From an uncultured Lachnospiraceae bacterium (lineage in GTDB: Bacteria; Bacillota; Clostridia; Lachnospirales; Lachnospiraceae): DNA of 52,749 nt. The stretch spans positions 1 to 52,749 of the forward strand of contig CARUOB010000014.1 of the NCBI GenBank assembly GCA_949076555.1. Reading direction: 5' to 3'. This document shows positions 1-8,314 of the stretch, piece after piece. A model generated the notes under the pieces. It was not told the origin of the DNA and did no database searches. It worked only from the letters and a program-made list of their open reading frames with translations. How positions within the stretch are numbered: position 1 is the stretch's first letter; each line of letters starts with the position of its first letter. The translations under genes and the position numbers were made by a program.

Positions 1-168
1 GAATCAACCAGCACAGTTGGAAAGCGGGAGATTCCAAACAGGTTTCTCCTGCAGTGCAGGAAGAAAAATTATGAACTATGTATGACGCAGAAAAGTGGGA
101 TTTATGAAGATTTGTATCTTGACTTTATAGAATTTAGAAAAGATTATAATTTTAATGCCAAAAGATGA
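1..168 (+). CDS. Partial gene, 3' end, unidentified protein
   Basis: Frame 1 is open from the first base to a TGA at 166-168, giving 55 residues rich in charged and aromatic residues (it ends in IYEDLYLDFIEFRKDYNFNAKR-like sequence, a plausible protein C-terminus). The start lies outside the window. It is followed by a strong plus-strand terminator at 281-311, which supports a transcript coming from the left. I do not recognise the family. The base composition is more AT-rich than the following genes. A chance open frame at the edge is possible, so confidence is low. Confidence 0.35.
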   Translation, partial: ESTSTVGKREIPNRFLLQCRKKNYELCMTQKSGIYEDLYLDFIEFRKDYNFNAKR

Positions 169-280
169 CAGCACTGTCTATCGAAGTAAAATTGACAAAC
201 ACCCTTATGTAGAGTATAATTTGTGTCGATACATAACTTGCAGACAGTTAGGTTACAATTGTGCATGACTGCTGTAGTTT

Positions 281-311
281 TTCGCAGAATACCCAATTCT
301 GCGAATTTTTT
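281..311 (+). terminator. Rho-independent terminator
   Basis: A perfect 10-bp stem TTCGCAGAAT / ATTCTGCGAA (281-290 and 296-305) with a 5-nt loop is followed directly by six T (306-311). The T run lies on the plus strand, so it best serves the partial gene ending at 168. It also sits just past the stop of the convergent kinase gene. Confidence 0.8.
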
Positions 312-319
312 AGTTACTC

Positions 320-1582
320 CTACCCCTTCACCCCGCGAAGCGTTATCAGGCAATACCCTCCTCCTTCCTCTCCATTCCCAAAACGTATCTTGCCGCCATG
401 CGCCAGAATAATTTTCTTCACGATCTCCAAGCCACGGATATTCTCCCCCGGCGAATCCTTCTTCCTGCTGCGCAGGCGATGCAGAATTTCTTCCGAATAA
501 CCCACGCCATTGTCTTCCAGACGGATCAGGCATTTCCCTTTTTCCTCCCACATGGCAATTCTGATCTCCACCGCTCCGCTCTTGCCGCTGTGTTTTATGC
601 TGTTATTGATCAGATTGCGAAATACCCGTACAAAAAGCTGTCTGTCGGCCTTTATGCACAGCAATTCCGCATCCGGCTCAATCCGCATGTCAATTTCCAG
701 TTCTCCCGGCACGGAATCATTCAGAAAAGCAACCGCAACACTCCTGATGATTTCCGCCGGTCGCACCTTTTCCTTCCGAAGTGCCTGCATGGAATATTCC
801 AACTGTGAAGTCAGGTTCAAATCGGCAATCAGCTCTCTCATCACCACGCTTTGATGGCGGATCACCGCCGCCTGCTGCCTCGCCTCTTCCGTCAGTCCCC
901 CGCTGTGTTCCAACGCGTCGGCATAGCCCATCACCACAGACAGAGGTGTACGGATGTCATGCGAAATACCGGCAATCCACTCAATCCGTGCCCGTTCTTT
1001 GGTCCTCGTAAAACGCTTCGTAAAAACAAACGCCAACGCCACAATCCATATAAAATTAATCATGAAAAACGCCAGAATTGTCCTTTTTGCAAAATCCATC
1101 CAAGGCATAGAAAATTCGACAGTATATTTCCACATGGTCTCCTTTTGCATGCCCACGATCATAATCCGGTCATCCCACACCCGCATCTGCACGGGATAGC
1201 CCTTCAGATACCATTTGCTCATACGGGCGATATCCGAATTGCTGTACTTATCCCCCAATTCTTCCGGTTTTCGGATGCTCCAGATCACCCGCCCGTTTTC
1301 ATCCAGAAGCATCGCCCACTGCTGCTTTTGCTCGAACTCTTTCTCCATCTCTCCGTCGAGCGTATAGCCGCTCTGTGTAAGGGTCAATGCGTCCATAGTT
1401 CTTTCCCCGCCAATATACGATGAATCCGTGTTTACATAGACAACCGCCGCCGATATCAAAAACATAACATTCAATATGCACGTAAGGACAGCGATTCCAA
1501 AGACCGCCTGTACGCCATAGAGCAAAAACCGCGCTGCTTTTCTGTAATTATAATTGATCTGCTCTGTTTTATATTTTCTCAT
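320..1582 (-). CDS. Two-component sensor histidine kinase (OmpR-class partner)
   Basis: A 420-residue membrane kinase. Residues about 19-50 form the first membrane segment, followed by a roughly 115-residue extracytoplasmic domain and a second membrane segment at about 168-188. The HisKA dimerisation helix carries the phosphoacceptor in GISHDIRTPLS (His208). The HATPase domain shows an N box (FRNLINNSIKHS), DNGVGYS and a C-terminal GLEIVKKIILAHGG. The ATG at 1582 overlaps the regulator stop by ATGA, so the two are translationally coupled. The divergent ABC exporter next door suggests that it responds to cell-envelope or peptide-antibiotic stress, as LanRK and related systems do (inference). 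Confidence 0.93.
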   Translation of the reverse strand: MRKYKTEQINYNYRKAARFLLYGVQAVFGIAVLTCILNVMFLISAAVVYVNTDSSYIGGERTMDALTLTQSGYTLDGEMEKEFEQKQQWAMLLDENGRVIWSIRKPEELGDKYSNSDIARMSKWYLKGYPVQMRVWDDRIMIVGMQKETMWKYTVEFSMPWMDFAKRTILAFFMINFIWIVALAFVFTKRFTRTKERARIEWIAGISHDIRTPLSVVMGYADALEHSGGLTEEARQQAAVIRHQSVVMRELIADLNLTSQLEYSMQALRKEKVRPAEIIRSVAVAFLNDSVPGELEIDMRIEPDAELLCIKADRQLFVRVFRNLINNSIKHSGKSGAVEIRIAMWEEKGKCLIRLEDNGVGYSEEILHRLRSRKKDSPGENIRGLEIVKKIILAHGGKIRFGNGEEGGGYCLITLRGVKG

Positions 1583-2385
1583 ACCAGCCTGTACCCCAGC
1601 CCCCTCACCGTCAGCAGATATTTCGGATGAGAAGGATTTTCCTCTATTTTCTCGCGCAATCTGCGAATATGCACAACCAGCGTATTTTCGTATCCATAAT
1701 TTTCCTCACGCCAGACGGCGTCACACAGGGCGTCAATACTCACAATCCGCCCTCTCTCCTGCGAAAGTTTTTGCAAGATGGCATATTCTTTTGCGGTCAG
1801 TGTCACTTCTCCGGCTTTTTCCGGTGTGCCGCCTTCCTCCTCTGTGCCGCGGTTCTCGTCTGCTGTTTCGTCCTGTAAATCTGCGCCGTCTGTTTTTCCC
1901 AGCCGGTCATCTGCCGCTCTGTTTTTGTTCCACCGCACGACCCCGCTGCCGAGATCTACCTGACATTTGCCAAGTGCAATGATCTCTGCCTCCTGCATGT
2001 TCTTTACTCTGTAGACCCGTTTCAGCACCGCCGTCACACGCAGAATCAGCTCTTCCGGCAGAAAAGGTTTCGTGATATAATCGTCCGCGCCAAGTCCCAG
2101 CCCTCGCAACCGGCTTGCATCCTCATCCCGCGCCGAGAGAAAGATCACGGGAACCTCCGACATTTTCCGCAGTTTTCTCAACAAGGAAAAGCCGTCGCCG
2201 TCAGGCAGCATGACGTCGAGAAGCACCAGATGCGGCTCTTTGAGCGCAAACAGCTCCTCGGCCTCAAGACAGTCTGCCGCCACAGTCACCTTATGGAATC
2301 CCGCCCGGTGAAGAAACCCGCTGACCATTTCCCGCAACGCCTTCTCATCATCTACCAGTAAGATTTTACAGTCATATAAGTTCAT
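1579..2385 (-). CDS. OmpR/PhoB-family response regulator with an acidic insertion
   Basis: A 268-residue regulator. The receiver domain has the acidic pair Asp12/Asp13, phosphoacceptor Asp57 (LVLLDVMLPDG), Ser84 and Lys106 (ITKPF). The C-terminal winged helix ends in the typical YLLTVRGLGYRLV. Between the first strands of the winged-helix platform (about residues 152-192) lies a roughly 40-residue acidic insertion rich in Asp, Glu and Gly that normal family members lack. I chose the ATG at 2385; the in-frame TTG six codons upstream has no better ribosome site. The gene overlaps the kinase start by 4 bp. Confidence 0.93.
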   Translation of the reverse strand: MNLYDCKILLVDDEKALREMVSGFLHRAGFHKVTVAADCLEAEELFALKEPHLVLLDVMLPDGDGFSLLRKLRKMSEVPVIFLSARDEDASRLRGLGLGADDYITKPFLPEELILRVTAVLKRVYRVKNMQEAEIIALGKCQVDLGSGVVRWNKNRAADDRLGKTDGADLQDETADENRGTEEEGGTPEKAGEVTLTAKEYAILQKLSQERGRIVSIDALCDAVWREENYGYENTLVVHIRRLREKIEENPSHPKYLLTVRGLGYRLV

Positions 2386-2475
2386 TTGCTTTCCCCAATC
2401 CAAAACGGCCGCTCATGCATAAAACATTACTTACGAAGCGCAATGCATCATTTCACAGTTTGATCTTTCATTTAT

Positions 2476-2504
2476 AGTATATTGCTTTTACCTTTTTATG
2501 AAAA
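2476..2504 (-). promoter_or_regulatory. Putative sigma-A promoter for the regulator-kinase operon
   Basis: On the minus strand, TTTTCA (2499-2504) and TATACT (2476-2481) are 17 bp apart, upstream of the regulator ATG. An inverted pair TTTACCTT (2487-2494) and AAGGTAAA (2523-2530), 28 nt apart, overlaps the spacer and flanks the -35 region. It could be a binding site for the regulator. The rest of the 329-bp divergent region (2386-2714) shows no gene. Confidence 0.45.
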
Positions 2505-2714
2505 GATTCCTGTTCGTTTCTTAAGGTAAATGTAATGTCCCCTTCATTCCCCTGTAATCCCGCCCCCTTATCCTATTCGTAACAGGCAGTCAAGCCAAAA
2601 GACGCGATACGCTGTGCCGACAATGAACATTGTGTATTACAAAATGGCTCATTGCCGGTTAAGGCAAATCTATCTGCACGAAACTTTAAAAACATACAGA
2701 AAGGATGAAACACT

Positions 2715-3635
2715 ATGCCCACACAAAATCTGGTAGAAACGCATAATCTCACAAAGCAGTACGACAAAATCCGCTGTGTCAAAGCCGTCGACATGCAAGT
2801 CCCTCCCGGCTCGATTTACGGTTTTTTAGGTCCCAACGGCGCGGGCAAATCCACCACTTTAAAAATGATTCTCGGACTCGCCAAACCTACAGAGGGCAGC
2901 ATCACCCTCTTTGGCATGCCGGTCCATGAGAAAAAACGCATGAAGCTCCTTGCGCAGACAGGTTCTCTCATTGAATCGCCAAGTTATTACGGCCATTTGA
3001 CGGGAGAGGAAAATCTGCGTATCATCCAGACGCTCAAGGGCTGCTCCGAAAAGGATATTGACGAGGTATTAAAGATTGTCCGTCTGTATGACGCCCGGGG
3101 CAAACTGGCTAACCACTATTCTCTGGGCATGAAGCAGCGTCTCGGACTCGCCGCCGCGCTTCTTGGTTTCCCCAAACTTCTGATTCTGGACGAACCTACA
3201 AACGGACTTGACCCGGCGGGCATTCAGGAAATGCGCGAATTGATCTGTACGCTTCCTTCCAAATACGGCATGACGGTCATTGTCTCCTCCCATCTGCTCA
3301 GTGAGATCGACCAAATGGCCGACCATGTGGGCATCATCCGGAAAGGTGAACTGGTCTATCAGGACACGCTGGAATCCCTGCACTCCCACGCAAAAGAGCA
3401 GATCGCACTCCGCGTCAGCCACACGGCGATTGCCCTCGACCTGCTCCGGCAGGACGGTATCGAGGCCGTGCAGGAGGCAGACTATCTTTTACTGCCCATG
3501 GTGGGCGACGCTTATGTGGCAAATTTGTGCAAACGGCTCGTCGCACACCATATTTCGCTCTACCGCGTGGAAAAGCGCGAAAAAAGTCTGGAAGATATTT
3601 TCTTATCCCTGACAGGAAAGGAGAGCAGCTTATGA
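2715..3635 (+). CDS. ABC transporter ATP-binding protein, BcrA/LanF-like
   Basis: A 306-residue ATPase. It has Walker A GPNGAGKST (about residues 38-46), a signature SLGMKQRLGLA, Walker B LLILDEPTNGLDP and the switch histidine in VIVSSHLL. The roughly 80-residue C-terminal extension is typical of bacitracin and lantibiotic self-protection ATPases. The start follows AGAAAGGATG in good spacing. The gene overlaps the first permease by ATGA and forms a LanFEG-like exporter with the two permeases. The divergent two-component pair is its likely regulator (inference). The substrate is unknown. Confidence 0.92.
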   Translation: MPTQNLVETHNLTKQYDKIRCVKAVDMQVPPGSIYGFLGPNGAGKSTTLKMILGLAKPTEGSITLFGMPVHEKKRMKLLAQTGSLIESPSYYGHLTGEENLRIIQTLKGCSEKDIDEVLKIVRLYDARGKLANHYSLGMKQRLGLAAALLGFPKLLILDEPTNGLDPAGIQEMRELICTLPSKYGMTVIVSSHLLSEIDQMADHVGIIRKGELVYQDTLESLHSHAKEQIALRVSHTAIALDLLRQDGIEAVQEADYLLLPMVGDAYVANLCKRLVAHHISLYRVEKREKSLEDIFLSLTGKESSL

Positions 3636-4384
3636 ATACTCTGCGGATGGAATTTCAGAAAATCAAACGAAAAAAAATCGCACTGACCATATGTGCCCTC
3701 GTCAGTGTCCAATTCGCATGGCTGCTCTGGTCTGGCAGCCGCCCGGACGAAGATGCGCGGCTGCAGGGCTGGATTGAAACGCTCTACTCCCTTCCCCTCA
3801 TGAACGTGATTATGATGCCCACCATTATGTCCGTGCTTGCCTCGCGTCTTGCCGATGTGGAACATAAGGGCAATACCTATAAACTGTTAAATACGCTGCG
3901 CCGACCGGGCGCGCTTTACCATGCGAAGGTAATCTGCGGTCTTCTCTTTATTCTCGCGGTCTGTGCGGCACAGTTTATTTTTGTCATTGCTTTAGGGTAC
4001 ACGCGCGGCTATGCGGGGCATCCGGAATGGAAATATTATGCCGCAGCCTTCGTGCTGAATCTTGCCTGCTGCCTGTCTTTGTACTTATTACAGCTTCTTT
4101 TGTCCATGCTGTTCTTTAACCAGATGATTCCACTGGTGGCGGGGCTTGGCGGCTCCATGCTGGGACTCATTTTAATGTATGTCAAAATGTACTCTTTTCT
4201 CCCGTGGGGCGGTTTTCTATCCGCCGCGCAGGCACGCATGGACTGGAATCCCGACACCAGAATAATCCGCTTTTATTACCGCGCATACTCTCCGGTCGAA
4301 CTGTGCGCCGTTTTTATGATCTTTGTGTGGATTGTGGTATTTTATACCGCGGGGCGGATCTTATTTAGTCGAAAAGAAGTTTAA
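3632..4384 (+). CDS. ABC transporter permease, lantibiotic-immunity type (LanE-like)
   Basis: A 250-residue ABC-2-like membrane protein with about six hydrophobic segments. It begins MNTLRMEFQKIKRKK, the short basic N-terminus usual in MutE/EpiE-type permeases. The ATG at 3632 overlaps the ATPase stop (ATGA) and the GGAAAGGAGAG upstream is a good ribosome site, which excludes the longer upstream frame. It pairs with the second permease after a 131-nt gap that contains no clear terminator. Confidence 0.85.
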   Translation: MNTLRMEFQKIKRKKIALTICALVSVQFAWLLWSGSRPDEDARLQGWIETLYSLPLMNVIMMPTIMSVLASRLADVEHKGNTYKLLNTLRRPGALYHAKVICGLLFILAVCAAQFIFVIALGYTRGYAGHPEWKYYAAAFVLNLACCLSLYLLQLLLSMLFFNQMIPLVAGLGGSMLGLILMYVKMYSFLPWGGFLSAAQARMDWNPDTRIIRFYYRAYSPVELCAVFMIFVWIVVFYTAGRILFSRKEV

Positions 4385-4515
4385 CGTTACTTTTCACACC
4401 CCATGTTATTTCATGTGAAATGTGGCGCAGGTGCAAGGTATAACAGTTTAAACGGCTGCTGTCTGAAAAAATTGCGCTGCCCAAAAATAAAATTATCTGA
4501 CCAGGAGGAAACAAC

Positions 4516-5253
4516 ATGCGTACATCTTTTATCAGAGCCGTCAAAGCGGAATCCCTGAAGCTGAAACGCAGCCCGGTATGGCTGGCGTTCTTTGCGCTCC
4601 CCATAATATCCGCCTTTTTCGGCACCATGAATTACAAACTGAATATGGAAGTTTTAAAAGCAGAATGGTACAGTCTTTGGAGCCAGCACACGATTTTTCT
4701 CTGCTACCTCTTCATGCCTGCTCTGATCGGCACTTACTGCTCCTATCTCTGGCGGCTTGAGCGCACCCGCCACAACTGGAACAGTTTTCTGACTGCGCCT
4801 GTGCCAATTTCCTGTCTTTATCTCAGCAAACTGACACAGGCGGTACGGGGCGCCATCCTCGGAAATCTATGGATATTTTTCCTGTTTTATATCTCCGGCA
4901 AGTTGGCTGGGATTCGAAGTGGGTTTCCTCCGGAAACTCTGGAGTGGTTTCTTTGCGGCACAGTGGGCGCGGTGGTGGTCTGCTGTGTGCAGCTTCTCCT
5001 CTCTCTGGTGATCCGCTCCTTTGCCATCCCCATCGGCATCGCCCTCGCCGGAGGCGTTTTCGGGCTGTTTATGACCAATCACGACTATGGCATGAATTAT
5101 CCCTATTCCATCTACTGTCTGGGAATGCGCGCCAACAATCCGAATATGGAAATCAGCTTATCCGCTCTTATCGTCAACTCCGTCGGATATATCATCGTTT
5201 TTGCTGCGCTGTCCGTTTTTTATCTGCGCAGGCATGAAATCGCCGCTAATTAG
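4516..5253 (+). CDS. ABC transporter permease, lantibiotic-immunity type (LanG-like)
   Basis: A 245-residue membrane protein with about six transmembrane segments and the basic start MRTSFIRAVKAESLKLKRS, typical of MutG/EpiG-family permeases. An AGGAGGAAACAAC ribosome site precedes the ATG. It completes the exporter with the two upstream genes and is followed by an inverted repeat at 5261-5302. Family membership rests on layout and topology rather than on catalytic residues, so substrate claims are inference. Confidence 0.85.
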   Translation: MRTSFIRAVKAESLKLKRSPVWLAFFALPIISAFFGTMNYKLNMEVLKAEWYSLWSQHTIFLCYLFMPALIGTYCSYLWRLERTRHNWNSFLTAPVPISCLYLSKLTQAVRGAILGNLWIFFLFYISGKLAGIRSGFPPETLEWFLCGTVGAVVVCCVQLLLSLVIRSFAIPIGIALAGGVFGLFMTNHDYGMNYPYSIYCLGMRANNPNMEISLSALIVNSVGYIIVFAALSVFYLRRHEIAAN

Positions 5254-5260
5254 AAAAAGC

Positions 5261-5302
5261 GCCGGAAAAGATTTATACATAAAAGTATCATTCTTTTCCG
5301 GC
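5261..5302. terminator. Likely bidirectional terminator
   Basis: A 10-bp stem GCCGGAAAAG / CTTTTCCGGC (5261-5270 and 5293-5302) encloses a 22-nt AT-rich loop. Read on the minus strand it is followed by GCTTTTTC, so it can end the minus-strand small gene as well as the exporter operon. Confidence 0.55.
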
Positions 5303-5401
5303 TGATCCATGATCAATCTTTTCTATGTTTCTTTTTTGCTCTTTGCATCCTCTTCTGGCTCATACAAGCCAGCCGCAATCCTGCCCTGCATATCACTCTC
5401 G

Positions 5402-5614
5402 CTATTTGATATGGGCTGATATCTGCTTGTCCAGAAGCTCCTTGAGCGCCTCGTCCCCCACACTCACCCAGGCGTCCTCCTCCTCAGCGTTTAAACCCAG
5501 ATACTCCCGCAAGGTGTCAGTGGTATCTGAAAATCCCCACTCCTGGCTGTAGTCGTCGATCTCCTCAAACTCGATCTCACCCGCCAGATATTTTTCCTTA
5601 AATTTCTTCTCCAT
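5402..5614 (-). CDS. Small acidic protein, unknown function
   Basis: A 70-residue, strongly acidic, probably helical protein with no signal or membrane segment. It contains EEIDDYSQEW, then TLREYLGLNAEEEDAWV. This spacing (IDDYxxxW, later EYLGxxxEExxxW) resembles small uncharacterised Clostridia proteins I have seen, but I cannot name a family. An AGGAGAGGCAGG ribosome-like stretch precedes the ATG. It sits 56 bp after the reductase gene on the same strand and could be co-transcribed with it. Confidence 0.65.
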   Translation of the reverse strand: MEKKFKEKYLAGEIEFEEIDDYSQEWGFSDTTDTLREYLGLNAEEEDAWVSVGDEALKELLDKQISAHIK

Positions 5615-5670
5615 TTATGCCTGCCTCTCCTGTGCGCCGTTTACTTGCCCCGGTATTTTCTGTTTGATCT

Positions 5671-6591
5671 CTATCCAAGCCAGTCTTCCCGCGCCTTATC
5701 CGCGATCATCCGATAGGTGGGCGTAGGCACGCCATATTTTTCTCCCATCCGCACCACTTCATAAATCAATCCGTCTATCTCAGAAGGCTTACCTGCGTAA
5801 ATGTCCCGCTGCATGGACGTGCTGGCCGTCGGATTCAGGGAATCCAGAATTTTTAAGTTGGTCGCCACAATATCCACAAGGAACGGAACCCCCATGGCCA
5901 CTGCCAGCGCGTCAACCTCCCGCATCAGTTTCACAAAGGTATCACGCGGCTCTCCTGTGATCTGCACATCTTTGGCGCTCACATGATAGTATAGGCCGCA
6001 GGCCGCCATAGGCGAAACATAGGCAAACTTCTGCAGCGCGTCTCTCTGAATATTCTCCGACAACACGCCGTCGATGCCGCTGTCCTTCAAATCTTTCGCC
6101 ACCTCAAAAAGTTCCGGTCTAAGCTCCTCCTTATTCCGCACGCCATATACAATGCGGAAGATATCCCCGTTCTGCCAGATCGTCCCCGGCTCCTTAATCT
6201 GGGCCGCGATATAAATACACCCGTCCGTCACCAGAAGCTCCGGCAGTTGTTCCTGCATTCTGCCGCCCGTACCGTAAATATTCAAAATGGGGATCACAAT
6301 CGTCGTCTCTTTCGCCACCCGCTTAATGAAAGGAATCGTTTCCTCCAGTGAATAGCCTTTCACACAGACAAAAATAATGTCCGGCCGTTCGTCATAGTGC
6401 GCCATATCGGTGGCTTTGACCGGGTTCACGATATAGTCCCCCTTCTTGGTAGTCTCCATCTTGAGTCCCTGCTCCTGCATCCTTTTCAGATGCTCCCCTC
6501 TGGCGATCAGGGTCACGTCTTTCCCCGCCTCCGTCATATACGCGCCAATACTTCCGCCTGTGCCGCCCGCGCCAATTACTAAATATTTCAT
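5671..6591 (-). CDS. Ketopantoate reductase (ApbA/PanE) family oxidoreductase
   Basis: A 306-residue NAD(P)-dependent reductase. The N-terminal Rossmann fold is MKYLVIGAGGTGGSIGAYM, with GxGxxG and the basic phosphate-binding RGEHL. The catalytic lysine region reads LQKFAYVSPMAA, where the usual Asn is replaced by Ser, and a C-terminal SEIDGL matches the conserved Ser/Glu of PanE. I used the ATG at 6591 because GGAGG lies five bases upstream; the longer frame has an unlikely N-terminus. PanE makes pantoate for coenzyme A, but this family has many paralogs and no pan genes are adjacent, so the substrate is open. Confidence 0.85.
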   Translation of the reverse strand: MKYLVIGAGGTGGSIGAYMTEAGKDVTLIARGEHLKRMQEQGLKMETTKKGDYIVNPVKATDMAHYDERPDIIFVCVKGYSLEETIPFIKRVAKETTIVIPILNIYGTGGRMQEQLPELLVTDGCIYIAAQIKEPGTIWQNGDIFRIVYGVRNKEELRPELFEVAKDLKDSGIDGVLSENIQRDALQKFAYVSPMAACGLYYHVSAKDVQITGEPRDTFVKLMREVDALAVAMGVPFLVDIVATNLKILDSLNPTASTSMQRDIYAGKPSEIDGLIYEVVRMGEKYGVPTPTYRMIADKAREDWLG

Positions 6592-6790
6592 GTATGCCTC
6601 CGTTTCGATTGCTTTCCTTCCGTTTCCTATATTTATCCATTTTACCAAAAAGAACGGTATGTTGGAAGGCCCACTTGACACTTCCGCATTTTAGGTCCAT
6701 AATATCATCGTTTATATAAGCTCCCATTTTAATAGGTAGAAATACGCTTATGCAATACAAAAATAATATGCAGAAGAACGGAGTGGAGCC

Positions 6791-7249
6791 ATGTTTATTC
6801 TTTTTTTTCTGATCTGGATTATTTTTAACGGGCAGTTTACCGTGGAAATTGCTGCCTTTGGCGTCGTTATTGCAGGGGTTATGTACTGGTTTTTATGCCG
6901 GTTCTTTCATTTCAGCCCCCGATACGACCTTTTTTTATGGAAAAAGGCGCCGCTTCTGGTGCAGTATATGCTGACTCTGGTCTGGGAAATTTTAAAGGCC
7001 AATCTGTCTGTATTTCGTCTGATTTACACCGCCGAGTACGAATTGGAACCGGCTGTCGTGCATTTTAAAACCGATTTGCGCACCACTTTTGCGCGGGTAC
7101 TGCTGGCCAATTCCATCACCCTGACTCCCGGTACGATCACCGTGGCGTTAACGGGTAACGAATATACGGTGCACTGTCTCGACAAAGAACTGGCGGAGGG
7201 CATTTCCTCCTCCGTATTCGTGAAACTTCTGAAGAAAATCGAAACATAA
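6791..7249 (+). CDS. mrpE: Na+/H+ antiporter subunit E (MnhE/MrpE)
   Basis: A 152-residue protein with two N-terminal membrane segments and a cytoplasmic tail carrying RTTFARVLLANSITLTPGTITV, the hallmark of MrpE (ANSITLTPGT). It is the first gene of a ten-gene operon. The start follows CGGAGTGGAGCC. Subunit E is part of the small-subunit module E-F-G that sits with MrpB and MrpC in Mrp and Mbh-type complexes. Confidence 0.93.
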   Translation: MFILFFLIWIIFNGQFTVEIAAFGVVIAGVMYWFLCRFFHFSPRYDLFLWKKAPLLVQYMLTLVWEILKANLSVFRLIYTAEYELEPAVVHFKTDLRTTFARVLLANSITLTPGTITVALTGNEYTVHCLDKELAEGISSSVFVKLLKKIET

Positions 7250-7266
7250 GAAGTGCTGCGTCTCAT

Positions 7267-7297
7267 GCAGAAGAATGCCTTAAAAGCGGCATTCTGC
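7267..7297 (+). promoter_or_regulatory. Hairpin between mrpE and mrpF
   Basis: GCAG-AA-GAATGCC pairs with GGCATTCTGC (7267-7279 and 7288-7297), with a small bulge and an 8-nt loop. No T run follows, so it is more likely an mRNA processing or stability element than a terminator. Its core (AATGCC...GGCATT) resembles the palindromic repeats elsewhere in the window. Confidence 0.5.
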
Positions 7298-7321
7298 GCA
7301 AAGCTATGAAAAGGAGAAACT

Positions 7322-7651
7322 ATGAAAGAATCAATCTACCACCCACTTTTTATTCTGCTGCTGATCGTGCTTTCCTTTATGCTGCTGGTCTGCCTGATCC
7401 GTGCCGTGAAGGGGCCGCGCGTGGCCGACCGTCTGATGGCCGTCAACATGATGGGGACGATGGTGATGGTTATGATTTCGGTTCTGGCGCTGCTTTTGCG
7501 GGAAGGCTATCTGGTAGACATCTGTCTGATCTATGCCATGATCAGCTTTCTTTCCGTGGTTGTGATCTCCAAGGTTTACATCGGTATTTACGAGGAACAG
7601 CACCATAAACAGGAAAATGCGGAAGGGGGAAATGCGGATGAGCGCGGTTGA
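7322..7651 (+). CDS. mrpF: Cation/H+ antiporter subunit F (MnhF/MrpF)
   Basis: A 109-residue protein with three membrane helices and the family pattern IRAVKGPRVADRLMAVNMMG (charged loop after helix 1) followed by DICLIYAMISFLSVVVISKV. AAAAGGAGAAACT precedes the ATG. Its 3' end overlaps the subunit G gene. It works with E and G as the small-subunit module of the antiporter. Confidence 0.93.
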   Translation: MKESIYHPLFILLLIVLSFMLLVCLIRAVKGPRVADRLMAVNMMGTMVMVMISVLALLLREGYLVDICLIYAMISFLSVVVISKVYIGIYEEQHHKQENAEGGNADERG

Positions 7652-8042
7652 ATGGATCAGGCTGATTATCGGATGTCTGTTTATATTGGTCGGTATGGTT
7701 ATTTTCTTCACCGAGCTGTTCGGCGTCTTTCATTTTAATTATGTTTTAAACAGGATGCACGCGGCAGCCATGGGGGATACGCTGGGCATCAGCGCGTGCC
7801 TGATCGGTCTGATGATTTTCTCTGGTCTGAATTTTACGACTCTGAAAATGTTTTTGATCATCGTCTTTTTGTGGTTCGCTTCTCCGGTGTCCTCCCATGT
7901 GCTTTCGAGGCTGGAGGCCGCCACCAACGACAATCTGTCTTCGCACTGCGAAATATATGAAGATGTGGAAACTCTCGAGAGAGAACTTGCCGCGGCAAGA
8001 AAAGACAGCGATACCGAAAAAAAGGAGGCGTCCGTGTCATGA
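7638..8042 (+). CDS. mrpG: Cation/H+ antiporter subunit G (MnhG/MrpG)
   Basis: A 134-residue protein with three membrane segments and the MrpG pattern GVFHFNYVLNRMHAAAMGDTLG, followed by FLWFASPVSSHVLSR. Three in-frame ATGs exist (7617, 7632, 7638); I prefer 7638, placed 6-8 bases after AAGGGGGAA. It overlaps mrpF and its end overlaps the next gene by ATGA. An acidic and lysine-rich tail extends beyond the usual family core. Confidence 0.9.
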   Translation: MSAVEWIRLIIGCLFILVGMVIFFTELFGVFHFNYVLNRMHAAAMGDTLGISACLIGLMIFSGLNFTTLKMFLIIVFLWFASPVSSHVLSRLEAATNDNLSSHCEIYEDVETLERELAAARKDSDTEKKEASVS

Positions 8043-8314
8043 CCGCTTTTCAGGTTATTTTGATGGGACTGTTGATTATCTGTGCGGTCTCTGTCAGCTT
8101 TTCCAAAAATTTATTAAATTCCATTTTGATTTATATGTCATTCAGTCTGGTTATGTCCATGCTCTGGATCTGTCTGGAGTCACCCGACCTTGCCATCACG
8201 GAGGCTGCCGTCGGCGCGGGAATTACCAGCGTCCTCTTCTTTGTGACGCTCAAAAAAATCCACGCCATCGACGCGTCGGACCCTGACGCAAAGGAGGAAA
8301 AGGAAAATGAGTAA
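8039..8314 (+). CDS. DUF4040 / MbhD-like antiporter subunit
   Basis: A 91-residue, three-helix protein with MSMLWICLESPDLAITEAAV and GAGITSVLFF, the signature of MbhD and of the DUF4040 segment found in the C-terminal part of MrpA. Here that segment is a separate gene, as in archaeal Mbh operons. It overlaps both neighbours by a few bases, which points to tight translational coupling. Confidence 0.88.
   Translation: MTAFQVILMGLLIICAVSVSFSKNLLNSILIYMSFSLVMSMLWICLESPDLAITEAAVGAGITSVLFFVTLKKIHAIDASDPDAKEEKENE

Noticed and set aside
851..1423. A 190-codon plus-strand frame opposite the kinase gene
   Set aside because: Pro/His/Arg-rich antisense composition with no ribosome site and no family match.
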